A stretch of DNA of 64,000 nucleotides from Tetradesmus obliquus (GCA_030272155.1 CP126203.1:2294001-2358000); one strand, 5' to 3'; counted from the stretch's first letter, positions 33,184 to 44,665 are shown. The notes: a model not told the origin generated them from the sequence alone. Translations and numbers: made by a program.

Positions 33184-34027
33184 CCCAACATACAGTTCGC
33201 GAACGGTAGAATCAACAAGCAGTGATGTCGAGTTTGGTTATTGCCTCTGAAAGAGGAAACACTTTGAAGGCTGTTTCGGTGTATGCGCTGTTGCACCTGC
33301 TACAAAGTGCCTATGTTGTAGTGACTTGTCATTCTGTTGAGCTACAGCCACTCGAACGGGCCGCTGACGCTTAATGCACCACAAAACATATTAAGCTGTG
33401 TCGCTTGATGATTGGTAGTTGCTGAATTACTGTGAGGCAGAGGCAGTGACAACTAGTCACTAGGCTGTAGCAGCAGCTGAGCTGCCTGCTCCATGTGGAC
33501 TGGCAGAGTGCACTGCTTGGAGGTGGTCAGCCCAGCAATCAGTGCTCACGATGACGTTTATGCGTTCACAGAGCTGCTAACGAGCCTTTGGACAGTTGAA
33601 CATTTTCAGCCACATGAATGAACGGATGTGTTCGTGACTGCAGACACCACAGTCAAACACCAGGCCGGCAACCAGTGCGCATACGCACCAAGCTGCCATG
33701 CCTCAAGAGCGACTTGTGCTCCGAGAACTAGGCACATGCCACAAGCATCCTCAAACTTGAGGATGTTGCAACCGTTGCAGTTGCTGCAACCTCCTCAGCA
33801 GTGCTTGGGGCCTATTAGGCCCCATTGGGGCTTAAAGCCCTTGTGTCAGCTGGTGTGGCAAACCCTACACACCCCTGTTATCATTTGGCCTGACATCTGC
33901 ATCACCCGCACTGCACAGAAGTATCCTGCAACAAGTTATATCACAAGCATCTGGGCTTGAAGCTGCTTGGGAACCTCCAGACCTTCAGTTGCTTTGCTGG
34001 TGCAGGCCAGTGCAGAGTCTGGGCAGC
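33184..34027. other. Divergent promoter region with paired palindromes
   Basis: This lies between two genes read away from each other. It contains two short perfect inverted repeats close together: 33807-33823 (8-bp arms GGGGCCTA) and 33828-33840 (6-bp arms GGGCTT). Their position fits a promoter or transcription-factor site, but no known box was recognised. Nothing coding was seen. Confidence 0.4.
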
Positions 34028-35241
34028 ATGCAGCACGCTGGTCGCCTCGCCAAAGCCGCTGGCCGTGCGGCTGTGCCGGTTGCAGCGGGTGTGGTAGCCA
34101 CTACCTCGCAGCCAGTGGCCCAGGCAGATGCATATGCTGGCGATGTTCTTCCAAGGAGGAGGATCCAGGTTGGTTGCTTGTGCCGCATGCCTGCAAGCAA
34201 ATGTGCCACTAGTATTCAGCAGAAGGAGATAAATTACGTTGTGCTTGTTCAGCGGCTTGCATGCCACTGCCGCGATTGCTGTGCCGTGAGCACTTCCGTG
34301 AGTGCTTTGGTGCTGCCCGCCTCGCGTCGCTGTTTTCTGTTGCCAGGATGCCTGGGAGTTTGCAGACCTCTCCGATAAGGAGGTTCTGTTCAAGCCGGAG
34401 GAGATCGATGATGCCCTGGCCTGCCTTACAGGGTGAGCTGCTGCTGCTTCTGCTTGCATCCATGCAAGCCCGTTTCTTACCCCTACTTCTTCGCACACTG
34501 CACGATGGCTATTACCCTGCAACTATCGTTGCTTTTGCAGCTAGACAGCACACGCCCTGTACGCCATGCAGCTCTTCTGTCACCTCACATATCTGCTCTC
34601 TGGTAAGGACCTGGCTGCAGCTTAATTCAAATTACCGCCTTCCACTGCTGTCCATTCTGCTTGCAGGAAGCCCCAGGCTCCCTACCCCTCTGCAGTAATT
34701 GAGGAGCTCGACAGCGACATCAGCAGCGATGGCACAGCAGATGCTGTGCTGGGCAGCTACTATTCTGCTGGATCCAGCAGCGTCAGCAGCAGCAGCGTGG
34801 CAGGGCTGCCCCTGGACATGCAGGACCTTTGCACGCTTGCAGGAAGGCTTGTGAGTGCCGGTTTTGTTACTGTCTTCCTCTTTTGCGGGTTATCTTTGGA
34901 TTGTAGTTGCGGCAATCACCTCAGTTCCTAGCAACCTTGAGCTTTGACTTTGTTGATTGGAATCCCTGTGCAGCAGCCGCTGCAGCAGAGTGCAGCCGCT
35001 GCTGGTCTCGGAGGGTTGTGCTGCGCCGAACGCTGCTGCTGGCACGCCCCATGATCAGCAGGGTGTGCATGTCATGCACACTGCAGCGCACCTCTTGCGT
35101 CTGCAGCGCACCTCTTGCGTCTGCAGCGTACCTCTTGCTGCCACGGCTCCACACCTTCTCAACAGACTCACGGTGTTGGTGGCATCAGGGAATGGCAGGC
35201 AGCCGTATTGTGGTATCAAGTCTTGGGCTGCATGCGATGTA

Positions 35242-35280
<39 letters not shown>

Positions 35281-36197
35281 AGCTCAAGTCGCCGGGAGTG
35301 CAGCAGGAGATCCTGAAGGCGGCCTGCTGCGACCCTGAAGTCTTTGAGATACTGGCCAGCAAGACAGACCTGGTGCGTGATGCAGCAGACATGTGCATTA
35401 ATGAATGGGCAAACTGCATGCTACTTTAAACGTTAGCTGCAGCAGCTGCTGCTATAGCATGTTATTGCCGTGCCATGCTGTCCATTGTATGAGGTTGGTA
35501 GAGTGCTGCTGCTGCCTGTGCACTCATGTCACCTGTATGCTTGCAGCACAGCAGGCATTGCATATGCTGTGCCAACCAGCAGCCAGCATGCTCGCAATCG
35601 ACAGCTTGCCAATTTGAATCATCGTGCACAGCCCTGTTTTCGCATCATGGTCTCACTTGCACGCCCTTGTTGTTCTTCTCCGTCTTGAGCTCAGCAGTTG
35701 CGTTGACCAGATGTTGTCATGTTTGACTTTGCGTTGACTTTTTCCTGCAGCCTGAGTACCTGGAGTCAGCTGGCTTTGCAGCACGTGGACTGCTCACTGG
35801 CACAGCGCCAAATCTCACAGCAGCAGAAGGGGAGGACGCAGCAAGCACCAATGGCTCTAACAGCAGCAGCAGCAGCAACGCAGCTGCAGCAGGCCCTACT
35901 GTTCTTGAGCAGCTGCAGGCAAAGCTGAATGAGGGGGTGGCGAAAATCGGGGAGCAAGTGGAGTCTGTTGGCAATGCAGTGGTAAGGCTTGGCCGCTGGA
36001 TGAAGGCACAGCTAACCGGCGAGGAGTATGTTGCAGATGCAGCAGCAAGCAAGGGCAGCGGCGCCGCAAAGAACAAGGCGGCTGGCGTGTTTGCTGCTGT
36101 GACGGTCGCCATGGTGGCGATCGTGGCGGTGGTGGTGCTGCGCATGCCGCCGCATGCGAGGCGCAACTTGCTGGCGCGAGTGTTCAAGCGCGCCTGA
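34028..36197 (+). CDS. Unrecognised protein with C-terminal membrane anchor
   Basis: Exons 34028-34168, 34347-34432, 34667-34850, 35283-35372 and 35751-36197 join in frame for about 315 residues. The N-terminal 47 residues (MQHAGRLAKAAGRAAVPVAA) are basic and Ala-rich, like an organelle-targeting peptide. Then come an acidic stretch (EFADLSDKEVLFKPEEIDD), a Ser-rich linker, a helical module (SPGVQQEILKAACCDPEVFE), a coiled-coil-like segment (LEQLQAKLNEGVAKIGEQVE), one C-terminal transmembrane helix (VFAAVTVAMVAIVAVVVL) and a basic tail. It resembles a tail-anchored membrane protein. No family was recognised. The acceptor of exon 4 directly follows a long CTG array. A candidate exon at 34541-34601 was excluded because it breaks the frame. 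Confidence 0.65.
35244..35282 (+). repeat. CTG array serving as 3' splice tract
   Basis: Thirteen CTG triplets end in CTGCAG, whose AG is the acceptor of the next exon (35283). A pure microsatellite thus occupies the whole polypyrimidine-tract position. Confidence 0.85.
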
Positions 36198-37451
36198 GCT
36201 TAACAGGATGAGGCGGCGCTGCTTGGGTGGTGCAGAGGTATGGAGCCGGTTGCAGCAGGTGACGTGGTTGTTGTGATGGGCGTCGTCGATGTTGACGCTG
36301 CCAGCACAAACAAACACAGAAAGAAGCAGCAAACAGCATGGCGCACCTGTGCTGTGTCACCTTGGCATTGCATTCTTTGTTGGTGCGGAACGGCATGTAT
36401 TGAAGCTAAGTGTATGTATACAACATCAGCTTGTAGTTTCTGAAAGGGGGTGTACACCGTACGTGACACGTCACATAATAATGATCAAAGGGTTGTGGCG
36501 GCTGTGGTCAGCCGCCCTGCTTGTTTGTTTGTACGCTGCACGCACTACGACGTAGTGCATGTATGCAGATTTGTGCGAGGATGTGCTGGCTGCGTATGCA
36601 CCAGTTGTGACTCTACACCCGCCGCTTGTGGTTATGTGCGGCCAGCTTGACAACCAGATTCGATTGTACTGCTTGATGCCTGTTGGACTGTACTGTATTC
36701 TATTGTACTGCTATAGTGTGCGGTGGGTTGTAACCCCGGGTTATGATGGGCCAGCATCGATTATGCAGAGCGGTGTATTATGCAGAGCGTAATGCCAGCA
36801 AACATGATGGTGTAGTCCCTTCTGTTGCCGCTCCATTGGGGCGCGGGGCCGATGGCGTTGATGCTATGGCTTGATGGGTAACATGATGATGATGATGATG
36901 CAGAGCGGTGTACCACCAGGTATGAGATTAGATGCCGGTTTGGGCGTGCACGTCTTGCAGTCAACAGGGTGTTTTGTTGTGCAGTGTGCTGTTGCGCTGT
37001 GAGTCTAGCAATGGAGCGGGCGTCCACTGCGTCACGGTTGCAGCACTGGCTGTTATCTTGGTGAAGTGGATCCAGCCATTGGCTGCAAGCAAGTTTTCGG
37101 CATTGAGCAGCATGTGGATGCCTGACGGTGACGCTAGATGTGGCCTCTGGGGTCTATATATGTATATACATTTCAGGCGTTTTGTAACACTGTAACATGT
37201 TCGGAAGTTAAAACTGATGTAGTTGAGACTGATGTAATAGTACGAGGTGACGAGACTTACAGGGCAAGATGCGTCTTGGGTTTCTTGGGTTGTTGCAAAA
37301 CCCCATGCAGCTGCTGTACTACACACACATGCCAACACTGCTACCAAACCACGCACAGCTGGTCTGCAGAAGAGCAACTGCACAACCTCAGCAGATGCAT
37401 CGTTGATCTTGGGATACCAGTCCACATTCACACCCAGCACAACAGCACAAC
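36198..37451. other. Spacer between converging genes
   Basis: No gene is seen. The phrase TTATGCAGAGCGGTGTA recurs at about 36761, 36778 and 36898, next to a short ATG microsatellite (36884-36899). A TATATATGTATATACAT stretch lies at 37155. TTACA at 37257-37261 reads TGTAA on the minus strand and may be the polyadenylation signal of uL23m. Confidence 0.4.
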
Positions 37452-37957
37452 TCATCTACTCCGAGTAGATGACTGAGTCAGCTCCCGCCCTTGCTGCTGC
37501 TGCCGTCGCCGCTGCTGCCGCTGCCCCTGCTTCTCTGAACCCAGCGCTGCCGCTCCTGCTTCTGCTACCGCTCCCACTGCTGCTGCTGCTGGCGGCGGCG
37601 CAAACAGGCCCCGCCGCGCCTCCTGCACCTGCTGCTGCCAGCCGTCCAGTTCCCGCTGCATCTGCTGCCGCCGAATTATCTGGCGCTCCTGCGCCGTAAA
37701 CGTCATTGCCAATAACTGCTTCTCCTCCTCACTGCGCTGCTCCTCGCGCTGCTGCTTCTTCTGCTGCTGCTGCTCTTCCGGCAGCTTCTTGAGGGATGCC
37801 AGGAACTGCCGCTGGTCGCGCTGCAGCCGCTGCTGCTGCTCGGAGAGTCGCAGCAGCTCCTGCTGTCGCTGCTTGCTGTTCTGCCACTCTTCGAGCTTTT
37901 CTGGGGGTGGCTCGAAGATGACGTACGCCTTCTTCCAGTCTGACAGGCGCCTGCATG

Positions 37958-37990
<33 letters not shown>

Positions 37991-39114
37991 TTGGTGAGGC
38001 GCGACAGGGAAGATGACGTATGCCTTCTTCTAGTCTGACAGGCGCCTGCAGCAGCAGCATGTGGTGGGCGAGGTGAAACAGGTGCCAGCCGTTGAAAATT
38101 TGGCATGTAAAAGGACAAAATGCGGCAGTAAATGCACATGTACGCACAAGAACAGCACAGTCGCGCAGGACTGCATGCAAGCAACAGCTGCAGCCACGGA
38201 GCGTGCTGCACTCAAAGCGCGCACAAGGTGCGCATGTATCTTGACTTCATTGTCACTGCACGACCCAGCCAGCCTGATACTGCTGCCGCTGCTGCTGCCG
38301 CTGCCGCTGCTCATCAACTCCATTGCGCCCGCCTGCCGCCGCTGCTGCTGCCTGCTGCTGCTGCTGCTGCTGCTGCGCATCTGTAACGTGGCTTGCCGCT
38401 GCTGTCTTTGATGCGCAGCTTGCAGCGCTGCTGCTGCTCACTGTCAGCCAGTGGCAGCACCATAAACACACACGTCCAATGTACACCCAGCCAATGAAAA
38501 GACCGAAGTTGCGCCTGCGCACCTGTAGTGTGGCTTGCCGCTGCTGTCTATGATGCGCTGCTTCCTGCCCTGGTAGTTGATGGTGGACACACATCTAGCC
38601 TACTGTGGCGCTGCTGCTGCTGCTCCTGCGCACCTGTAGTGTGGCTTGCCGCTGCTGTCTACGATGCTCTGCTTGCGGCGCTGCTGCTGCTCACTTGCAC
38701 CGTGTGGCAGCACCATAAACAAACACGTCCAATGTACACCCAGCAATGAAAAGACCGAAGCTGCGCCTGCGCACCTGTAGTGTGGCTTGCCGCTGCTGTC
38801 TATGATGCACTGCTTGCGTCCCTGGTAGTTGATGGTGGACACACATCTAGCCTACTGTGGCGCTGCTGCTGCTGCTGCTGCTGCTGCGCACCTGTAGTGT
38901 GGCTTGCCGCTGCTGTCTACGATGCGCTGCTTGCGGCGCTGCCGCTGCTCACTTGCACCGTGTGGCAGCACCATAAACACACACGTCCAATGTACACCCA
39001 GCAATGACAAGACCAAATTGTGTCGCACCTGTGATGTGGCTTGCCGCTGCTGTCGATGATGCGCTGCTTGCGGCCCTGGTAGTTGATGGTGGAGACACAT
39101 CTAGCCTACTGTGG

Positions 39115-39150
<36 letters not shown>

Positions 39151-39717
39151 GCACCTGTAGTGTGGCTTGCCGCTGCTGTCTATGATGCGCTGCTTGCGTC
39201 CCTGGTAGTTGATGGTGGACACGCGCTCCACCTGCATGCCGTGCACCGCCTCCAGGAACGCCTTGATCTCCAGCTGAAAAGCAATAAAAGAGCAATAGAA
39301 AGGCGATGCAATCAGCAGCAGATGCGATGATAGGTAAGGTGAGAGGCAATCAGGCCATGCACCGCCTCCAGGAACGCCTTGATCTCCAGCTGCAAAGATA
39401 TTAGGCAGAGCAGGGCAGTCAGGCATGAGGTTGCAGGAGACGAGGAGGAGAGAGCAGGGCGGGACACGCGCTCCACCTGCATGCCGTGCACCGCCTCCAG
39501 GAACGCCTTGATCTGCAGCTGCAGCAGCAAACAGCAGCATTGCATTTGACAGTGACATCACGTGATGCCGTGGCATTCATATGCTACGTGAGACACACAA
39601 CCAGCGATGCTGCTTGCCGCCCACAGAAAGCGCTGCAGGCGCTGCCTGGTGATACACCCTTGACAGCCCTGCTGCACTTGACGGCTTGAAGAGAGGTTGC
39701 AATTAGAAACTCTTCTC

Positions 39718-39755
<38 letters not shown>

Positions 39756-39772
39756 GAACTTGCAGTCACTAG

Positions 39773-39817
<45 letters not shown>

Positions 39818-40072
39818 CTGCAAGTGCAGCACTGCATGCTGTCTGTGCTGGCTGCTGCTGCTGCTGCTGCAACAACCCTCTCTACACCCTCGTCCACCAA
39901 GTGCTACAACACGCCTCGCTGTTTGTACCTTGTTGACTCGAGGCTCTGTTTTGAAGGCCACCTCTCGTAGCCAGCCACACTCCAGCACCTGCTGCAGCTC
40001 AGCCTCGCTGATGGGCAGCATCGTCAGCTTTATGTTTGGAAACCATGTGGGCAGCCTGCGCCACATCGACAT
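37452..40072 (-). CDS. MRPL23: Mitochondrial ribosomal protein uL23m
   Basis: Three exons join in frame: 40072-39929, 39273-39155 and 37950-37452, giving 253 residues. Residues 1-105 or so are the uL23 fold: MSMWRRLPTWFPNIKLTMLP, KTEPRVNKLEIKAFLEAVHG, then VERVSTINYQGRKQRIIDSS and the C-terminal strand DWKKAYVIFEPP. The WFP-N-KLTM start and lack of a plastid-type sequence point to the mitochondrial form, which sits at the peptide-exit side of the large subunit. The rest (about 140 residues) is a Gln/Arg/Glu-rich, probably coiled-coil extension not found in bacterial L23. ATG at 40072 is the first in the frame. The 1.2-kb intron 2 is mostly copies of the exon 2 donor edge, and intron 1 holds acceptor-edge copies, so a 119-bp exon is flanked by eight partial duplicates. 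Confidence 0.88.
37961..38055 (-). repeat. CAG array and acceptor-edge copy at uL23m exon 3
   Basis: Upstream of the exon 3 acceptor (first base 37950) the gene strand has a CTG array (CAG at 37961-37990). Beyond it lies a copy of the exon 3 start (RRLSDWKKAYVIF-like) with its own GCAG acceptor at about 38000-38052. Confidence 0.8.
38373..39154 (-). repeat. Donor ladder after uL23m exon 2, six copies
   Basis: The end of exon 2 (VSTINYQGRKQRIIDSSGKPHY plus AG/GTGCGC) recurs downstream at about 39028, 38891, 38775, 38635, 38520 and 38377; the functional donor follows 39155. Spacing is about 115-145 bp. Some copies are truncated to KPHY-proximal sequence. The intron part, including the phrase CACGTCCAATGTACACCCAG, is repeated with them. 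Confidence 0.9.
39345..39530 (-). repeat. Acceptor-edge copies upstream of uL23m exon 2
   Basis: The start of exon 2 (EIKAFLEAVHGMQVERVS) is repeated at about 39352-39392 and 39468-39522 in intron 1; the functional acceptor precedes 39273. Confidence 0.85.
39720..39818. repeat. Facing CAG and CTG arrays in uL23m intron 1
   Basis: A CAG array (39720-39753) is followed 20 bp later by a CTG array (39776-39815). Being inverted relative to each other they could pair into a hairpin of more than 30 bp in the pre-mRNA. Confidence 0.8.
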
Positions 40073-40467
40073 GTGTGATGTGCGGCGCCTGCAGCGAGGT
40101 GATCAGCTGGCAGTGAGTTGCAAGACGAGCGACTGTAGCGACTGCAGCAGCAGCAGATCTAGTGTTGCTGTGTACGTGTTGCCACCACGATGTAACTTAA
40201 AAGTTAAATCAAATGTCTGAAGCGGAAATAATTGCTCACATGCGCGACGAGCAGGCTTAAACTGACCGCGAGGTACAGTGTCATTTGTCACCCAGTGCTG
40301 TTGGCTGAGCTGCCAAAGCCTGGACTGCTGCTCTTTGCTGAGCATTTGACAGGCACAATGCTGCTACAACTTGGCCAGGACGTTTTCTGACCTTTGATTG
40401 TTGAGCTCAGCACAAGGAGGCAGCTGGTATAGCAGGTGAGCACCCTCAGGACTGCTGCTGAGCAGCC

Positions 40468-40510
<43 letters not shown>

Positions 40511-41167
40511 CACTGCCACCAGCCATGCACTGCCTTCTTGCATGTATCCTATTGCAGTGAAACATCAGTCAATGATCCTGACAAATCTGTTGAGACAACA
40601 GCCCAGCAGCTGAGCGGTTCCTGCAACTAGTCACAGCAGCCTCTGGCATCAGCTGGTGCCAGCTCTTTTGTCACCCCAAGCAGCTCACACAGGCAAGCCG
40701 CCAATCCTGTAACATATTGCATGAAGACGTTGCTTGCTGCTTGATGTGTTATTTATCAAATCAAGCACCTGGATAGCAGCTGCTGGGCCCGTCTCCCGCC
40801 CTACCGGCTGTCGTGACAAGGTGCAACAGCAGCAGCAGGTGCCACTTTCAGGGTGCTGCAGCCCACCTGCGCTGCCATCTCTTAGCCCAGGCACCACCCA
40901 TTCACATACATTACAGGAAGGAAACAACCGCCCACTGATGCATGATCCACCGCTAAACTAAGGTTTCTGTGGTGCCTTCTGCTCTGCTGTCGTCGTGCTT
41001 TTGAATGCAGGGATTGCAACGCATCTTGCACCTACAATCTAACAGTAGCTGAGCAGCAGCGAGTGCTCCGGAGTGTGCACAGTTAGTGCAGAGACAGCAG
41101 CCAGGTATTGTGAGTCGAGGAAGGCCGTATATTGCATCCGCAGTGCTGCTGCTGTCAAAGCAGCAGC
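40073..41167. other. Divergent promoter region between uL23m and the m5U methyltransferase
   Basis: No gene was recognised. A (CTG)14 array lies at 40469-40511. Both transcription starts should be here. No defined promoter box was seen. Confidence 0.4.
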
Positions 41168-43126
41168 ATGCACCGCCTGCGTAGCAGACAGCTGCGGCCA
41201 TGCAGCAGTAAGAGAGCTATAAGCAGCAGCAGCAGCTGCAGCAGTAGCGAGAGGGTTGCAGCCAAGTGCAGCAGCTGGCGCCGGCGGCTGTCTGGTTGCA
41301 GCAGACCGCAGGCCTCCCCGCGTAGCTTCCCTCAAGCTGCTGCTGCTGCTGCTGCCGGGAGCTTCAGTTCTGCTGCGCTCAGCAGCGACAGAAAACTAGT
41401 CACAACAGCAGCAGCAGCAGCAGCAGCAGCCCCAACAGCAGCAGCAGCAGCAGCAGTGCTGCCAGCTGTCGGAGCAGAGTTTGAAGTGGGCTGTGAGCGG
41501 TTGGGTGTCGGGGGCGTGGGGGTGTGCCTTCTGGGCCCCACCCGGCTGGTGCTGCTGGTGAGAGGGGCGCTGCCAGGCGAAACACTGCTGGCACGCATCA
41601 CTGCTTTGAAGAAAGGTGAGTGTCATGACATATGCTATATCATATTAAGTTACATATGCTGTGTAAGGCATGTGATGGACTGTGCAGCAGCAGGCTGGTG
41701 CTGCTGGTGAGAGGGGCGCTGCCTGGCGAAACGCTGCTGGCGCGTGTGGGAGCAGACTACTTGTAACTGCCACAGTGACTTCGTTTGTCAGGGGGGGGGC
41801 AGGGGCATTTGTCACAACATGCAGGCCCCCCCTACCCCCGGGGGGCGGGGGGCATTTCAGACCCTTTGATGGCCAGTTTACTGGGAAACGGGGCCTTCGG
41901 AGGGGGGGGGAGCAGGGGCAATGTTTGGCGAAAGCCCTGGTGCCAATGCCCCCAGGCGTGGGGGCATTTTCGAGGCCTGACAAACGAAGTCGCTGTGGCA
42001 GTTACAAGTAGTCTGCTCCCTAATGGACCAGGCCATAGTGCTGGTGAGGGGGGCGCTGCTGGCGCGTGCCACTGCAGGCCCTGTGGTGTTTCACAACAGG
42101 TGAAATGTGTCGCTGCTCGCATATTGACTTTCTAGTCCTCCAACACCTGCTGCTGCTGCTGTGTCTCCTGCTTTATCTGCTACTGCTCTTCTTACTGCTG
42201 CTGCTGCTGCTGCTGCCAGGCTATGCAGAGAGCGTCAAGTTACACAGCCTCTCCCCTCACAACCACCCAGCCCTGCCCGCCTGCCAGCACTACGGCACCT
42301 GTGGCGGCTGCAGCCTGCAAGCCCTGCAGTACACTGCACAGCTGCATCACAAGGCACTACACATCCAACAGCTGCTGCAGCGAGTCGGGAAGTTTGATGC
42401 TGCAGCAGTACATGCCGCAATGCTGGAGCCTGTTGCTGCTGCAGCTGGGCAGCAGTACGGGTACCGGAATAAGGTGCAGCTGGCGTTTAGCAGCAGGGTT
42501 TGGCTGGCAGACGGCGCAGCAGCAGTAGCAGCAGCAGCAGCAGGTGGTGAAGGCAGTTTGGGGGCTGGGGCAGATGTTGCAGCAGCAGCGGCAGCAGCAG
42601 GCGTGCTGCGGGCAGGGCGTGTGGAGGATGGGTGGGGCCTGGGGTACTTCCTGCCTGGCAGCAACTCGGTGGTGATGCCGGTGCAGCAGTGCAGCCTGGT
42701 GGTGAGTCTTGAATCTTTCGGATACTGTTGTAGTTGCGTGTCAGTACGGTGCAGCAGATCCTAGGACAGCTGGTTGTGCCTGCAGCTGCAAGCAATTGGT
42801 CTGGTGTAGGACTGTATGTGTTGCTCAACAGGCGTACACGCATTTGTCCACGCAACGGCAGTGCTGGTTATCCGTGAGTAGCGCTGCAAATCCATCGGCA
42901 GTATTTGCACATTCATGTTACCTACTCACACGTTTCACCTTCTACATTGCACCGCCTGCTGCAGGCTCCACAAGTCAACCAGCTGATAGCAGCAGTGGCA
43001 CGGCTGTGCCAGCAGCAGCAGCTGCAGCCGCACAACCCGGCCACTCGCAGTGGCGTGCTCAGACACCTCATTGTCAGGTGCAGCTCAGCAGCAGCAGCAG
43101 CAGCAGCAGCAGGGGATGGGGAAACC

Positions 43127-43159
<33 letters not shown>

Positions 43160-43290
43160 CCCCAGCTGCAGATGATGGCTGTGTTAGTGACAACCAGCGG
43201 CTGCGAGTCTGCTGCGCTGCAGCCGCTTGCTGCTGCTTTGATGGCTGAGGTGCCTGGGCTAGTGTCTGTGGTGCACAGCACTGAAGCAGG

Positions 43291-43349
<59 letters not shown>

Positions 43350-44111
43350 ATCAAGAGGATGATCCTCTAGTAGCCAGCAGCTCAGGCAGCAGCCAGGGTG
43401 CTGCTGCGGCAGGAGCACGGCAACCGAAAGGCGGCGGCAACAGGCGATCAAAACAGCAGCAGCAGCAGAAGCGAGGTGGTAGGCAGGGCGGCAATAAGCA
43501 GCAGCAGCAGCAGCAGCAGCGTGGTGCGCGTGCGCTTGCAGTGGCATCTAGTGAGGTGCTTTCAGGTGTGCCACATTTGGTGGAGACACTGTCAGGGCTG
43601 CAATTCCACATCTCGCCTCACTCCTTTTTCCAGACCAACACGAGGCAGGCAGAGCTGTTGTATGAACAAGTGCTGCAGGCAGTACAGCAGTACTATGCAG
43701 CAGCAGCAGCAGCAGCAGATGCGGCCAGCCAGGCTGCAGCAAGCACTGACATCACCACCACCAGCAGCAGCAGTCCTACTGCGTTGCAGCAGCAGCCGGC
43801 ACAGCTGTCTGGCACTGTACTGGATCTATACTGCGGCACTGGCACCATCTCTCTCCTACTAGCCAGCAGGCTCAAAGGTGCTTGCCAGCGCGTGGTCGGG
43901 TTTGATGTGTCGGCATCTTCCATCGCAGATGCGCGCGCAAATGCGGCGCGCAATGGTGTCACAAACGTGCAGTTTGTGTGTGGGGACCTGGCGCAGCTGG
44001 CACTAGGAGAGCTGCTGGGTCCTGACAGCCCTGCTGCTGATGGTCCTGACAGCCTGGCAGCTGCTGCTCCTGCTGCTGCTGATGGTCCTAGCAGCTCGAA
44101 GCAGAGGGCTG

Positions 44112-44144
<33 letters not shown>

Positions 44145-44428
44145 CTCAGCAGGGCTCCTGCAAGCCTGATGTAGTTGTGGTTGATCCTGCAAGGGCAGGT
44201 CTCAGCAGGACTGTAGTTGACTACCTGCTGCGCTGCGGCGCTCAGCGTGTGGTGTATGTTAGCTGCAATGCAGCAACACAGGCGCGGGACCTGCAGCTGC
44301 TGTGTGGGGGTGGTGGGGGCGGCGGTGATGCTGCTGCGGGGTGTTTCAGGCTGGCGTCGTGGCGCGGTGTGGATTTGTTCCCGCAGACGGACCACCTGGA
44401 GACTGTCGTGGTGCTGGACAGGTGCTGA
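41168..44428 (+). CDS. TrmA/RlmD-type RNA (uracil-5-)-methyltransferase
   Basis: Exons 41168-41615, 42220-42701 and 42965-44428 join in frame for about 797 residues. These enzymes use S-adenosylmethionine to make 5-methyluridine in tRNA or rRNA. The first 100 residues are Arg/Ser-rich and may target an organelle. Then follow a TRAM-like strand region (VGCERLGVGGVGVCLLGPTR), the iron-sulfur ligands CQHYGTCGGC with a later Cys in PVQQCSLV, YGYRNKVQLAFS, the substrate region PHSFFQTNTRQAELLYEQV, the SAM motif DLYCGTGTISLLLA with VGFDVSASSIADARANA, DPARAGLS (usually DPPR), and the catalytic VSCNAATQARDL. The four cysteines point to the RlmD-like, Fe-S branch. Large Ala/Ser/Gln insertions from triplet arrays separate the motifs, making it about twice the bacterial length. 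The ATG at 41168 is the first in frame. Confidence 0.92.
41690..42090 (+). repeat. Copies of the methyltransferase exon 1 end, split by a mobile element
   Basis: The exon 1 segment coding LVLLVRGALPGETLLAR is repeated at about 41694-41747 and again, shortened, at about 42033-42078. The inverted-repeat element 41748-42020 lies between the copies. Confidence 0.8.
41748..42020. mobile_element. Non-autonomous element with 45-bp terminal inverted repeats
   Basis: The first 45 bp (41748-41792, beginning GGGAGCAGACTACTTGTAAC) and the last 45 bp (41976-42020) are inverted repeats with one mismatch. The 183-bp interior is G-rich, with several runs of seven to ten G or C, and encodes nothing recognisable. 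Size and structure fit a MITE-like DNA transposon derivative. No target-site duplication is evident at the ends, so the superfamily is not assignable. Confidence 0.8.
43286..43346 (+). repeat. GCT array encoding poly-Ala in the methyltransferase
   Basis: About nineteen GCT triplets in a coding exon, between the central domain and the SAM-binding domain, encode an unbroken Ala run. Confidence 0.85.
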
Positions 44429-44579
44429 GGGCATAATGCAGCAGTGTGTTCCGAACTGTTGTGGGTGCTGCAGGTAGCTACTAGCTAGCTACTAGCCAGC
44501 ACACGGTGTGCTGCGGGCAGTACGTCATGTTGTTGCGGCAGTACAGCTGTCATGGTGTTGTTACGTATCCAGGTCATGC

Positions 44580-44584
44580 TGTAA
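44580..44584 (+). terminator. Candidate polyadenylation signal TGTAA
   Basis: TGTAA lies about 150 bp after the methyltransferase stop and before the next gene on the same strand, the expected place for a green-algal polyadenylation signal. Confidence 0.4.
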
Positions 44585-44665
44585 AGTACGGCTCACCTCA
44601 TCATCTTGCGTTGCAATAGTTTATCTAGCCTAGTTCAGGTGTTGGCTGCAGGTGTTTGCCTCACG

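Noticed and set aside
34541..34601. An extra exon (ALYAMQLFCHLTYLL) in the tail-anchored protein gene
   Set aside because: It has GT/AG-like borders but neither junction keeps frame, whereas exons 34432 and 34667 join directly in phase.
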